NCBI RefSeq assembly: GCF_020089865.1
Contig: NZ_JAIRBM010000001.1
Span: forward strand, 248,001-312,000
Source of the DNA: Microvirga puerhi
Lineage (GTDB): Bacteria; Pseudomonadota; Alphaproteobacteria; Rhizobiales; Beijerinckiaceae
DNA: 64,000 nt
Reading direction: 5' to 3'
The notes beneath the pieces are model-generated. The model saw only the letters and a program-made list of their open reading frames with translations. It was not told the origin of the DNA and ran no database searches. The first letter of the stretch is position 1, and every line of letters starts with the position of its first letter. This document shows, one piece after another, positions 18,490 to 27,548 of the stretch. The position numbers and the translations under genes are program-made.

Positions 18490-18633
18490 AAACGGTGTGG
18501 ATACCGATGGCGGGAGCGTGATTCCTCGGGTAACAGGACAGTGAGGCATGAAAGGCTTTGCTGTCCAGGCGGGGCAGCGTTGCAGATCAGGTGAATGGGG
18601 GCGCCGCAGGCGCCGGGAACGGAATTCTTTCGG

Positions 18634-21054
18634 ATGCGCTTCGTCCTACGATTTTTCGGATTTCTTTTCAGTGTCGGAGCGATCTTCTTCCTGATCGGCG
18701 CCGTCGGCCTCGTCTACGGCTACTGGACCTTCTCCAAGGACCTGCCGGACCATGCTCAACTCGCCAACTACGAGCCGCCGGTGATGACGCGTGTCCACGC
18801 GGCTGACGGCAGCTTGATTGCCGAGTATGCGCGCGAGCGACGCCTCTATGTCCCGATTCAGGCTGTTCCGAAGCTCGTCATCGCCGGCTTCCTGTCCGCA
18901 GAGGACAAGAATTTCTACAAACATGCCGGCATCGATCCAGAGGGCGTGGTCCGCGCGATTCTCGCCAACCTCCGGTCCGGCGGCAAGCGTGAGCAGGGCG
19001 CCTCGACGATCACCCAGCAGGTGGCGAAGAACTTTCTGCTGACCAACGAGCGGACCTATGAACGCAAGATCCGTGAAGCGTTGCTGGCACTGAAGATCGA
19101 AACCACCTTCTCCAAGGACAAGATCCTCGAACTTTATCTCAACGAGATCTATCTCGGCCTGGGCAACTACGGGATCGCTGCGGCAGCGCTCAATTATTTC
19201 GGCAAGTCGGTGCATGAACTGAGCATTGCCGAGGTGGCTTATCTCGCTGCGCTTCCGAAGGCGCCGAACAATTACCACCCGTTCCGCCAGCGCCAGGCGG
19301 CGCTGGACCGGCGCAACTGGGTGATCGACCGTATGGTGGAGAACGGCTACGTCACCCGCGAGGCGGCCGACGCGGCAAAGAAGGAACCTCTCAACGTCAA
19401 TCCGCGCGTCATATCTCCGAACAGCATCGCATCGGGCTATTTTGCCGAGGGCGTTCGTCGCGACATCGCCGAGCGCTACGGAGAGGAGAAGCTCTATGAG
19501 GGCGGCCTCCTCATCCGTGCGACGCTCGATCCGCAGATGCAGGCCATGGCGCGCAAGTCTCTGGTGGACGGCCTCGTCCGCTTCGACCAGGCGCGCGGCT
19601 GGCGCGGTGCACAGCAGAAGATCGATCTTGCCGGTCGCGAATGGGGGCTTGCTCTCGCCGAAGTCCCGTCCCTGGGAGACGTCCAGCCGTGGCGTATGGC
19701 GGTCGTGCTGGAGGTTTCCGGCGGTCGGGCCCGCATCGGCCTTCAGCCGAAGAAGGATGCTGCGGGCCGCGTGGTGCAGGATCGTGAGACGGGCGTCATC
19801 ACCGCCGAAGGCGTGAAGTGGACCCGCCGCAACGTCGACAAGGCTCTCTCTACGGGCGACGTCGTCTATGTCGAGCCGGTCGATGGCAAAGACGAATATA
19901 GGCTGCGCCAGATCCCGGAGATTTCCGGCGCGATCGTAGCGATGGACCCTTACACGGGACGCGTGCTCGCCATGGTCGGCGGATTCTCGTTCGACCAGAG
20001 CGAGTTCAACCGCGCCAACCAGGCGATGCGCCAGCCGGGCTCGTCATTCAAGCCAATCGTCTACGCCACGGCTCTCGACAAGGGATATACGCCGTCGAGC
20101 CAGATTCTGGATGCTCCTTTCGTTCTCGATATGGGACCCGGACAGGCTGCTTGGGCACCGTCCAACTATGACGGCAAGTCATCAGGTTTGCGGACCCTGC
20201 GATATGGCATCGAGCACTCGAAGAACCTCATGACCGTCCGCCTGGCGAACGAGGTCGGGATGCCGTCCATCGCGGAGTATGCACGCCGCTTCGGCGTCTA
20301 TGACGACATGCTGCCGCTGCTCTCCATGTCACTCGGCGCGGGCGAAACGACCGTCATGCGCATGACGGCGGCTTATTCTATGTTCGTGAACGGCGGACGG
20401 CGGATCAAGCCAACTCTCATCGACCGCATCCAGGATCGGACGGGCCGGACGATCTATCGCCATGACGATCGCAAATGTGAGAATTGTGATTCTGCTTCAT
20501 GGGATGGCAACGGGCCGCCCAAGCTGACGGACACCCGCGAGCAGGTTCTGGATCCCCTGACGGCTTACCAGATGACTTCGATCCTCGAGGGTGTCGTTCA
20601 GCGCGGAACCGCCCAGTCGGTCAAGGCGGTCGGCAAGCCTCTCGCAGGTAAGACCGGCACCACCAATGATGCCAAAGACGTCTGGTTCGTCGGGTTCTCG
20701 CCTGATCTCGCAGTCGGAGTATTCGTCGGATACGACAAGCCCCAGTCCCTCGGGAGTGCGGTGACAGCCGCCCAATACGCTGCTCCGGTCTTCCGCGACT
20801 TCATGCAGATGGCGCTCAAGGACAAGCCGGCTACGCCGTTCCGCGTGCCCGCCGGGATCAAGCTGATCCGCGTCAATGCCTCGACTGGTACCAGAGCTGG
20901 CGCTGGCGAGAGCGGAGGCGTCATCGTCGAGGCTTTCAAGCCTGGGACCGGACCGCCCGAATCCTACGTGCCACCCGAGTCCGAGGTGCCTCAGGCGGAG
21001 ATCTCGCCAGAGGCCCAGCGGGCGGTCGGGGTCGGGATCGGCGGATTGTACTGA
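18634..21054 (+). CDS. mrcA: Penicillin-binding protein 1A (class A PBP)
   Basis: An 806-residue inner-membrane glycosyltransferase/transpeptidase that polymerises and cross-links peptidoglycan. A short cytoplasmic start and one membrane segment (residues 3-28) precede the GT51 domain with 'SAEDKNFYKHAG', 'GASTITQQVAKNF' and 'KILELYLNEIYLG'. The transpeptidase domain has SxxK 'GSSFKP' and 'KTGTTND'. A proline-rich tail follows. ATG 18634 (MRFVLRFFGFLF) matches the start of family members; an in-frame ATG at 18595 would add 13 residues. Its position behind the septal amidase gene suggests joint expression for cell-wall growth. Confidence 0.95.
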   Translation: MRFVLRFFGFLFSVGAIFFLIGAVGLVYGYWTFSKDLPDHAQLANYEPPVMTRVHAADGSLIAEYARERRLYVPIQAVPKLVIAGFLSAEDKNFYKHAGIDPEGVVRAILANLRSGGKREQGASTITQQVAKNFLLTNERTYERKIREALLALKIETTFSKDKILELYLNEIYLGLGNYGIAAAALNYFGKSVHELSIAEVAYLAALPKAPNNYHPFRQRQAALDRRNWVIDRMVENGYVTREAADAAKKEPLNVNPRVISPNSIASGYFAEGVRRDIAERYGEEKLYEGGLLIRATLDPQMQAMARKSLVDGLVRFDQARGWRGAQQKIDLAGREWGLALAEVPSLGDVQPWRMAVVLEVSGGRARIGLQPKKDAAGRVVQDRETGVITAEGVKWTRRNVDKALSTGDVVYVEPVDGKDEYRLRQIPEISGAIVAMDPYTGRVLAMVGGFSFDQSEFNRANQAMRQPGSSFKPIVYATALDKGYTPSSQILDAPFVLDMGPGQAAWAPSNYDGKSSGLRTLRYGIEHSKNLMTVRLANEVGMPSIAEYARRFGVYDDMLPLLSMSLGAGETTVMRMTAAYSMFVNGGRRIKPTLIDRIQDRTGRTIYRHDDRKCENCDSASWDGNGPPKLTDTREQVLDPLTAYQMTSILEGVVQRGTAQSVKAVGKPLAGKTGTTNDAKDVWFVGFSPDLAVGVFVGYDKPQSLGSAVTAAQYAAPVFRDFMQMALKDKPATPFRVPAGIKLIRVNASTGTRAGAGESGGVIVEAFKPGTGPPESYVPPESEVPQAEISPEAQRAVGVGIGGLY

Positions 21055-21192
21055 TCTCTCTATTCCTACATCAAGCGAACCCTTCCGGTGTAAACCTGCC
21101 CTAGAGCGGATGCCTGAGGGGTTCCTTTACACAAGGCGGCGGTGCCCTTAAGACACCGCCAGCAATCCTTGGCACGAAGCTTAAGTGAGACA

Positions 21193-22321
21193 ATGCGCGC
21201 CGAAATCGAGCATCTCGTAGAAGAGACAAAGCAGTCAGTCGGGCTGCTGAGGAGGCATCTTTGACTGGGACAATGCCCAGCGACGCCTCGCGGAACTGAA
21301 CGCCAACGCCGAAGATCCCAATTTCTGGAACGACGCTGAAGCCGCGCAGAAGATCATGCGCGAGCGTACGAGCCTCGAGGATCAGATCACGGCCATCAAG
21401 CGTCTCGAGCAGGAGCTTGAGGACGCAATCACACTCATCGAACTCGGTGATGCCGAAGGCGACGAGGCAACGGTCACGGAAGGTGAGGGGACGATCCGCG
21501 CCCTGCAGACAGAGGCCGCTCGCCGTCAGGTCGAGACGCTTTTGTCGGGCGAGGCCGACGAGAACGACACTTATCTCGAGGTGCATTCCGGCGCCGGCGG
21601 CACGGAAAGCCAGGACTGGGCCAACATGCTTCAGCGCATGTATGCTCGTTGGGCCGAGCGCCGGAAGTACAAAGTCGAGCTTCTTGAAGTGACCGACGGC
21701 GAAGAGGCCGGCATCAAGAGCGCGACCCTCCTGATCAAGGGACACAATGCCTACGGCTGGCTCAAGACCGAGTCGGGCGTGCATCGTCTTGTCCGCATCT
21801 CGCCCTACGATTCCAACGCTCGGCGCCACACGAGCTTCGCGTCGGTGTGGGTCTATCCGGTGGTCGACGATCGCATCAATATCGAGGTCAAGGAGTCTGA
21901 TTGCCGGATCGATACGTTCCGGTCATCCGGCGCCGGCGGTCAGCACGTGAACACCACCGACTCGGCCGTCCGCATCACACATATTCCGAGCGGCATCGTC
22001 GTGGCCTGCCAGCAGGAGCGTTCTCAGCATAAGAACCGGGCCACCGCGTGGAACATGCTTCGCGCTCGCCTCTACGAAGCTGAGCTCAAGAAGCGTGAGG
22101 AAAAGGCCAATGCCGAGGCCGCGGCCAAGACCGATATTGGCTGGGGTCATCAGATCCGCTCCTATGTGCTGCAGCCCTACCAGATGGTGAAGGACCTGCG
22201 CACCGGCATGCAATCGACGAGCCCTCAGGAGGTCCTCGACGGCGAGCTTGACCCCTTCATGGAGGCCTCGCTGGCCCAGCGTGTTTATGGCGGCGAAGCC
22301 GAGGTCGAGGATATCGACTGA
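21193..22321 (+). CDS. prfB: Peptide chain release factor 2, with programmed +1 frameshift
   Basis: RF2 recognises UGA and UAA stop codons. Codons 1-23 read [15 protein letters not shown]...RRHL and end in CTT TGA. A +1 shift at this site skips base 21262 and continues at 21263 (DWDNAQRRL) to 22321, giving 375 residues. The internal Shine-Dalgarno AGGAGG sits three bases before CTT, the classical autoregulatory signal: low RF2 stalls at UGA and favours the shift. The GGQ catalytic motif is 'SGAGGQHVN' and the codon-recognition region is [13 protein letters not shown]. Automatic callers would start it at 21356 and lose the N-terminus. Confidence 0.95.
21250..21265 (+). promoter_or_regulatory. 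prfB programmed frameshift signal
   Basis: AGGAGG-cat-CTT-TGA-C: an internal Shine-Dalgarno, a slippery CUU codon, then the UGA stop followed by C, a weak termination context. This is the textbook RF2 autoregulatory element. Confidence 0.93.
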
Positions 22322-22379
22322 TTTCCCATGGCCTGACCGGTTGCAGTAGCGCGACCTGTCAGGCCGTCTGAGAACGGCT

Positions 22380-22844
22380 TTAGAGAGCCTGGGCGGCTTT
22401 CAAGACTTCCTCGACGTGTCCATCCACCTTCACCTTCGGCCAAATTCTTGCAATCTTGCCGTTCCGGTCGATGAGGATCGTCGTCCGTTCCACACCCATG
22501 TACTTGCGCCCGTACATGCTCTTTTCCACCCAGACTCCATAAGCTTCGAGCATGGACTTCTCCTCATCTGAGGCGAGAGTGAAGTCCAGGCCATATTTGG
22601 CACGAAACTTGTCATGGCTCTTGAGGCTATCGGGCGAGATGCCGATGATTTCCGTATCAGCTGCGGCAAAATCCTTTCGCAATGCCTGAAAGTTCTGAGC
22701 CTCGAGCGTGCAGCCGCTGGTATCGTCCTTCGGGTAGAAATAGAGGACGACCTTACGTCCCTTCAGCCCGTCAAGACTGATCTGCCGACCGTCGGTCCCA
22801 GGAAGGGAGAAAGAGGGGGCCCCGGTTCCCGTCATGATCGTCAT
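22380..22844 (-). CDS. bcp: Peroxiredoxin, Bcp/PrxQ type, lacking the usual resolving cysteine
   Basis: A 154-residue thiol peroxidase that reduces peroxides. The peroxiredoxin motif 'YPKDDTSGCTLEAQNF' carries the peroxidatic cysteine C45 with the supporting threonine. The resolving cysteine found five residues later in many PrxQ proteins is a glutamine (Q50), and C45 is the only cysteine, so it should act as a one-cysteine enzyme using an external thiol. The ATG at 22844 has AAGG upstream; the much longer frame running to 23114 overlaps the divergent gene and was rejected. It shares a 155-bp divergent promoter region with the AsmA-like gene. Confidence 0.9.
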   Translation of the reverse strand: MTIMTGTGAPSFSLPGTDGRQISLDGLKGRKVVLYFYPKDDTSGCTLEAQNFQALRKDFAAADTEIIGISPDSLKSHDKFRAKYGLDFTLASDEEKSMLEAYGVWVEKSMYGRKYMGVERTTILIDRNGKIARIWPKVKVDGHVEEVLKAAQAL

Positions 22845-22999
22845 CGCTCGCCTTCCTTTCGTCCGAATGTGGTGGTTGGACACGCCCGCACGATTGGTCG
22901 CAAGAGATGGTCGCGACAGGCGCGCAAGAGGGTTAAGGTCCCATTTGATTCCTGCATCCCGATCAGACTTCAAGACCCAGGCCATCCGACACCAAAAGT

Positions 23000-25900
23000 A
23001 TGAAGCCATTTCTTCGCAAAAGGTCGCCTCGGCAGAAGCCGGCGAAGCGCAGCGCCGTTCGGCGGGTGCTCCGTGGCGCTCTTTATCTGAAGCTTGGCCT
23101 CGTCGTTTTCGCATGCATTGCGTTCGGCATTCTTTACATGCGCCTGTCGGCCGGGCCTCTGAATTTCGGCCGGCTGCCGGAGAGAGTCGCTGAGGCGCTG
23201 GCAGCGCGAATCGGGCCTGGCTGGACTGTGACGTTGCGAAATACGGCGATCGGCCTGCATAGCGGCTCTCCGGTGCTCATGACCAATGGCCTCGACATCC
23301 GAGCACCCGACGGAGCCTTGGTGCTGCGGGCTCCTACGGCTCTGGTGAGCGTCGATGGCGTGTCCTTGCTCACGGGAAATCTCCAGCCCAAATCGATCGA
23401 GCTGCGCGATCTTCAGATGCGCGTTCTCGTCAATCGTGATGGGTCGCTGACCTTCAGCTCAGTTCCAACAGGAGAGGCCGGCGATGGTGCGACTTCGCCT
23501 CTAGCGGGGAGCAGCCCATCGCACGAGGCTGCCGCCGCTGCAATGGCTCATGCATCGGCCGGCGGATCTGCCGTTTCGGGCGTCGTCGGATCGTTGTTCG
23601 ATCTCATCGTCGGGCCTCAGAGTATTCTGAGTTCACTCGACAAAGCCCAGGTCACGAATGCCAAGCTCATGTTCATCGATGCCGATGGACGTCAGCGGGG
23701 CACGTTCGACCGTTTCGATGCAACATTTGACTGGTCCGAGTCCGGAGGACGACGTTTTGCCGCCACTGTCGAGGGCCCGAAGGGCAGCTGGCAGCTCAGC
23801 GGCGATGCCAGCATCGAGGGAAAGGGAGCCTACCGCGCCGTCGTCGCGGCGGACGAGGCACCGATCCAGGATATTCTCCTGCTCGCGGGCATGTCGGCTC
23901 TGCCTGCGACGACGGATCTCGATTTCTCGGGGCGCGTCGATGTTGCCTATGCCGATGGCCGTGTCACGGAACTCAAGGCTCGCCTCGACGGCAATGCCGG
24001 CATTATCCAGGTGGACGATAAGGACACTTCGCCCCTGACAATTGAGCATGCAACCATCGAAGCCGGATGGGATGAAAAGGCACACGCCCTTAATCTGCCC
24101 AATCTGGAGCTTGTCGGAGGAGGCAACCAAGTGCGCCTGCAGGGGCGCCTGCTCACGGCCGTCAACGTGGAAGGGTGGCATCTGTCGCTCTCTGGCCGCG
24201 ATTTGATCCTTTCTGGTGCCGCTGAAGGCGATCAACCGGTCAGGGTAGGGGCGCTGGCGGCAGAACTCTCGGGGCCGGATGGCGTATCCCTCAAAAGCAT
24301 CAAGCTGAGTGGCCCAGACCTATCGGCCGAAATCAGCGGCCTTCTGGGCGCTTCGGCGGATCCCCATGGTCTTCGGTTGGATGTCCGCGCCTCGAAGACG
24401 GCCGTGAGGAGCGCGATGCGGATCTGGCCGGAGGCGGTAGCGCCGCCGGTGCGTAAATTTCTCAAGGCGAACCTTAAAGGCGGACTTCTCGAAGCCTTCG
24501 CTCTCAATGTAGCGATGACGGGGGACGATATTGTCAAGGCGGTGTCGGGCGGGCCGATTCCCGATAATTCGGTGACGATCGACTTCTCCATCGCGAACGG
24601 CACTCTCAAGGCGGCGGAAGGGCTGCCCCCTGTTGCAGGGATGAACGTCACCGGGCAAGTCTCCGGCAGGCGGGTGATGCTGCAGGCTCCGGTGGGGCGG
24701 ATCGACTTGCCGGGTGATCGCAGCCTCAGTGCTTCGGAGGGAACCTTCAAACTCGACAACTACTGGGACGACGACGCGCTGGCGAAGATTGATTTTCGTC
24801 TGATCGGCAGTGCGGATGGACTCGGCGCACTCTTGCAGACGCCGCTCGTGCACGAAATCGCTGGCTTCGATGTCGATCCGGCAACCATGAAGGGCAAGAC
24901 CGACCTGCGTGTCGGCATTGGCCTTGCCGTGAACAGGGTGCCTGCAATTGCGGATTTGCCGCTGAGAGTGGCTGGGACGGTCAGTGACTTCAGCATCGAC
25001 AAGATCTTCGGCAAGGACCGGCTCGACAGTGCGAACCTGACGATCGCCTACGATCGTGGCAACCTCGCCATCAAGGGAGATGGAAAGATGGGTGGCAGCC
25101 CTGCCGCCATCGATGTCCACAAAACTCCTGATGGCGGTGAGGCGAATGTGGCCTTCAGCCTGGACGAGGCGGGGCGTGCACGGCGCGGTCTGTCGTTCGG
25201 CTCCCAGTTGACCGGAACGCTCGCACTGAAGGCAAGCATGCCGCTCGGGACTGCTGCCAAGCAGGGGATCCGGGTCGAGGCGGATCTGACGAAGGCAGGC
25301 GTGGACCAGCTGATCCCCGGTTGGGTCAAGGCGGCAGGGCGGCCCGGCAAATTGTCCTTTGTCATGATGGACGGCGCCGCCACGGAGATCCGTGATCTTC
25401 AGCTCGACGCCGGAGTGGTCCAGATCCACGGCAGTGCTGTGCTGTCGGGAGACGGTGGGCTTGATAAGGCTGATCTATCCACCTTCAAGCTCTCTCCCGG
25501 CGACGACATGCGCGCTCAGATCGATCGGGTGAACGGGGCCTACAAGGTCGTCGTGCGCGGCAATGTCGGCGATGCACGACCGTTCTCGAAGGCGATGGCA
25601 TCTTCGCCCCCATCCAATGGACGCGGGAGCCCAGCGCAACGTGATGCCAAGGATTTTGATCTCGATGTCGTGCTCAACATTCTCGCCGGCTACAACAGCG
25701 AGGCGATCACCAATGCATCGCTGAAAGTATCGGTGCGCAAAGACAATATCCGGCTGCTCGATATGAAGGGGCGGCTTGGGGCAACCGACATTGTGGCAAA
25801 GACCGTCAACCAGGGCGCAATGGGGCCGACGATCGTACTCCAGGCACAGGACGCCGGTTCGCTCCTGCGGTTCCTCGACATCTACAAGCGCATGACCGGC

Positions 25901-26473
25901 GGCGACCTTGTGCTCCAGATGGCTGCCGGCGACGGGCCGCAGACCGGAACGCTGACCTTGCGCGATTTCGCCCTGAAGAACGAACCTGCCTTGAGGCGCA
26001 TCATCCCGACACAGACCCAGATGGTGACAGGTCGGGATCAGGCGGGGAACCCGCAAGCGGTTCGGATGGATGTCAATGAAGTCGTCTTCACCAAGGCACG
26101 GGTCGATTTCACGCGAACGGGCGGCAGACTGGATTTCAAGGATGCGGCGATCTTCGGCAATCAGGTCGGCTTCACGCTCGGCGGCTACATCGACAATGCG
26201 CGTGAACGCATGGACATTTCCGGTACCTTCGTTCCAGCTTACGGCCTCAACAACGCCTTCGCTCAGGTGCCGCTGTTCGGGCCGTTGCTCGGCGGAAGCC
26301 AATATGAGGGGCTGTTCGCCGTCAATTTCCGCGTGTCCGGCCCGAGCGACTCGCCGACGCTGACGGTTAATCCGCTCTCCGCAGTCGCGCCTGGCTTCCT
26401 GCGCAAGCTCTTCGGGGCAGGCGGAGGAGGGGAGGCGCAAGCGGGCGACCTGCCTGCCACGCCGGAGCGATAG
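23000..26473 (+). CDS. AsmA-like / YhdP-type large envelope protein (DUF3971)
   Basis: A 1157-residue protein. A basic cytoplasmic start is followed by one transmembrane segment (about residues 27-48), then a very long beta-strand-rich periplasmic region and an AsmA-like C-terminal domain (about 930-1130; 'TRTGGRLDFKDAAIFG', 'GTFVPAYGLNNAF', 'LLGGSQYEGLF', 'TVNPLSAVAPGFLRKLFG'). Members of this family (AsmA, TamB, YhdP) form bridge-like proteins thought to move phospholipid to the outer membrane; that role is inferred here. Divergent from bcp. Confidence 0.85.
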   Translation: MKPFLRKRSPRQKPAKRSAVRRVLRGALYLKLGLVVFACIAFGILYMRLSAGPLNFGRLPERVAEALAARIGPGWTVTLRNTAIGLHSGSPVLMTNGLDIRAPDGALVLRAPTALVSVDGVSLLTGNLQPKSIELRDLQMRVLVNRDGSLTFSSVPTGEAGDGATSPLAGSSPSHEAAAAAMAHASAGGSAVSGVVGSLFDLIVGPQSILSSLDKAQVTNAKLMFIDADGRQRGTFDRFDATFDWSESGGRRFAATVEGPKGSWQLSGDASIEGKGAYRAVVAADEAPIQDILLLAGMSALPATTDLDFSGRVDVAYADGRVTELKARLDGNAGIIQVDDKDTSPLTIEHATIEAGWDEKAHALNLPNLELVGGGNQVRLQGRLLTAVNVEGWHLSLSGRDLILSGAAEGDQPVRVGALAAELSGPDGVSLKSIKLSGPDLSAEISGLLGASADPHGLRLDVRASKTAVRSAMRIWPEAVAPPVRKFLKANLKGGLLEAFALNVAMTGDDIVKAVSGGPIPDNSVTIDFSIANGTLKAAEGLPPVAGMNVTGQVSGRRVMLQAPVGRIDLPGDRSLSASEGTFKLDNYWDDDALAKIDFRLIGSADGLGALLQTPLVHEIAGFDVDPATMKGKTDLRVGIGLAVNRVPAIADLPLRVAGTVSDFSIDKIFGKDRLDSANLTIAYDRGNLAIKGDGKMGGSPAAIDVHKTPDGGEANVAFSLDEAGRARRGLSFGSQLTGTLALKASMPLGTAAKQGIRVEADLTKAGVDQLIPGWVKAAGRPGKLSFVMMDGAATEIRDLQLDAGVVQIHGSAVLSGDGGLDKADLSTFKLSPGDDMRAQIDRVNGAYKVVVRGNVGDARPFSKAMASSPPSNGRGSPAQRDAKDFDLDVVLNILAGYNSEAITNASLKVSVRKDNIRLLDMKGRLGATDIVAKTVNQGAMGPTIVLQAQDAGSLLRFLDIYKRMTGGDLVLQMAAGDGPQTGTLTLRDFALKNEPALRRIIPTQTQMVTGRDQAGNPQAVRMDVNEVVFTKARVDFTRTGGRLDFKDAAIFGNQVGFTLGGYIDNARERMDISGTFVPAYGLNNAFAQVPLFGPLLGGSQYEGLFAVNFRVSGPSDSPTLTVNPLSAVAPGFLRKLFGAGGGGEAQAGDLPATPER

Positions 26474-26539
26474 GCGCTCCCCCAAGAATGTCCGCACTGC
26501 CTGTCGCGGCGCCCTTGTCTGGCAGATGAGGTTAATCAT

Positions 26540-26597
26540 TCAACCAATCGGTTGACTATCTCAAGGCATGCGCTTATATTCAACCACATGGTTGAAT
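26540..26597 (+). promoter_or_regulatory. ArsR-gene promoter with two palindromic operators
   Basis: Promoter TTGACT (26552-26557), 17 bases, TATATT (26575-26580). Palindrome 1, TCAACC-aatc-GGTTGA (26540-26555), covers the -35 box. Palindrome 2, ATTCAACCACATGGTTGAAT (26578-26597), covers the end of the -10 box, the predicted transcription start and the ATG at 26588. Their centres are 40 bp apart (about four turns). This strongly suggests autorepression by the downstream ArsR-type protein and a leaderless mRNA. Confidence 0.65.
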
Positions 26598-26953
26598 TAG
26601 AAACACCTCAGCTGGATTCAGTCTTTCACGCCCTCGGCGATGCTACGCGCCGTCGGATGCTTCGCGAGCTTGCCAGGGGCGAGCGGACGGTCAGCGAGCT
26701 TGCCGAACCGTTCGCGATCTCGCTTGCGGCGGCCTCGAAGCACATCAAGGCGTTGGAGCATGCAGGACTGATCCATCGCGAAATCCGCGGTCGCACCCAT
26801 CTGTGCCGCCTTGCCCCTGGGCCGCTCGCCAGTGCGCATCAGTGGCTGAGTTTCTACGAAGGCTTCTGGACCGACCGTCTGGATGTCCTCGAACGGCTCC
26901 TCCGCGAAGAGGATGTCCGCAATCCCCCCGCCCCCAAAGGAGACGACCAATGA
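26588..26953 (+). CDS. ArsR-family winged-helix transcriptional regulator
   Basis: A 121-residue DNA-binding repressor-type protein with the ArsR fold: 'LDSVFHALGDATRRRMLREL', recognition helix region 'FAISLAAASKHIKALEHAGL' and wing 'IHREIRGRTHLCRL'. There is no clear metal-binding cysteine pair in the alpha-3 helix, so it resembles the non-metal subgroup often paired with SRPBCC proteins. The ATG at 26588 has no ribosome-binding site and lies at the predicted transcription start; an in-frame TTG at 26552 is unlikely. Its stop overlaps the next gene's start (ATGA), so the two are translationally coupled. Confidence 0.9.
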   Translation: MVELETPQLDSVFHALGDATRRRMLRELARGERTVSELAEPFAISLAAASKHIKALEHAGLIHREIRGRTHLCRLAPGPLASAHQWLSFYEGFWTDRLDVLERLLREEDVRNPPAPKGDDQ

Positions 26954-27483
26954 CCGATCTCGCGACCCTGGACGCCTATGGCGTATTAACGGAGCCGACC
27001 ACCCTGACGATCCAGAGGCTTCTGCCGGGACCGATCGAACGCATCTGGGCCTATCTCACGGAAAGCAATCTGCGCCGCCGCTGGCTGGCCGCCGGTGAGA
27101 TGGAGCTGAAGGAAGGCGCGACCTTCGAGTTCGTCTGGCGCAACGACGAACTGTCCTGCCCGACGAGCCCGCGACCGGCTGGCTTTCCCGAGGAACACCG
27201 GATGCAGAGTCGGATCACCGAGCTCGATCCACCCCACAGACTCACCATCACCTGGGGGAGCACCGGCGGGGTATCCTTCGAGCTGGAACCACGGGATGGC
27301 GAGGTGCTGCTCACCATCATTCATCGCCGCGTGCCCGACCGCTCGACTCTGCTCAACGTCAGCGCTGGCTGGCATATGCATCTCGACCTGCTCGCTGCGC
27401 TTGCAGAAGGCAGGGAGCCGGCACCGTTCTGGGAGGGCTGGAGCCGCCTGAAGGCGGAATACGACAGCCGGATCCCGGTCTAA
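26950..27483 (+). CDS. SRPBCC (AHSA1-like) domain protein
   Basis: A 177-residue START/Bet v1-like protein of the AHSA1 group, with N-terminal 'LTIQRLLPGPIERIWAYLT', a central 'WRNDELSCP...RMQSRITELDPPHRL' and a long C-terminal helix 'NVSAGWHMHLDLLAALAEG'. Such proteins bind hydrophobic ligands or act as stress-related chaperone-like factors; the ligand here is unknown. The ATG overlaps the arsR-type stop by four bases. ArsR-SRPBCC pairs are common operons in which the regulator controls its partner. Confidence 0.85.
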   Translation: MTDLATLDAYGVLTEPTTLTIQRLLPGPIERIWAYLTESNLRRRWLAAGEMELKEGATFEFVWRNDELSCPTSPRPAGFPEEHRMQSRITELDPPHRLTITWGSTGGVSFELEPRDGEVLLTIIHRRVPDRSTLLNVSAGWHMHLDLLAALAEGREPAPFWEGWSRLKAEYDSRIPV

Positions 27484-27499
27484 CACTTCTGTTGCAAGA

Positions 27500-27525
27500 T
27501 TCCGCCCGGGTCGAGCCGGGCGGAA
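27500..27525. terminator. Hairpin between SRPBCC gene and tyrS (convergent)
   Basis: TTCCGCCCGG pairs with CCGGGCGGAA over a 6-base loop. There is no T-run on either side, so termination is possible but not proven. Confidence 0.4.
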
Positions 27526-27548
27526 CATGTGTGCCAATCACACGCGCC

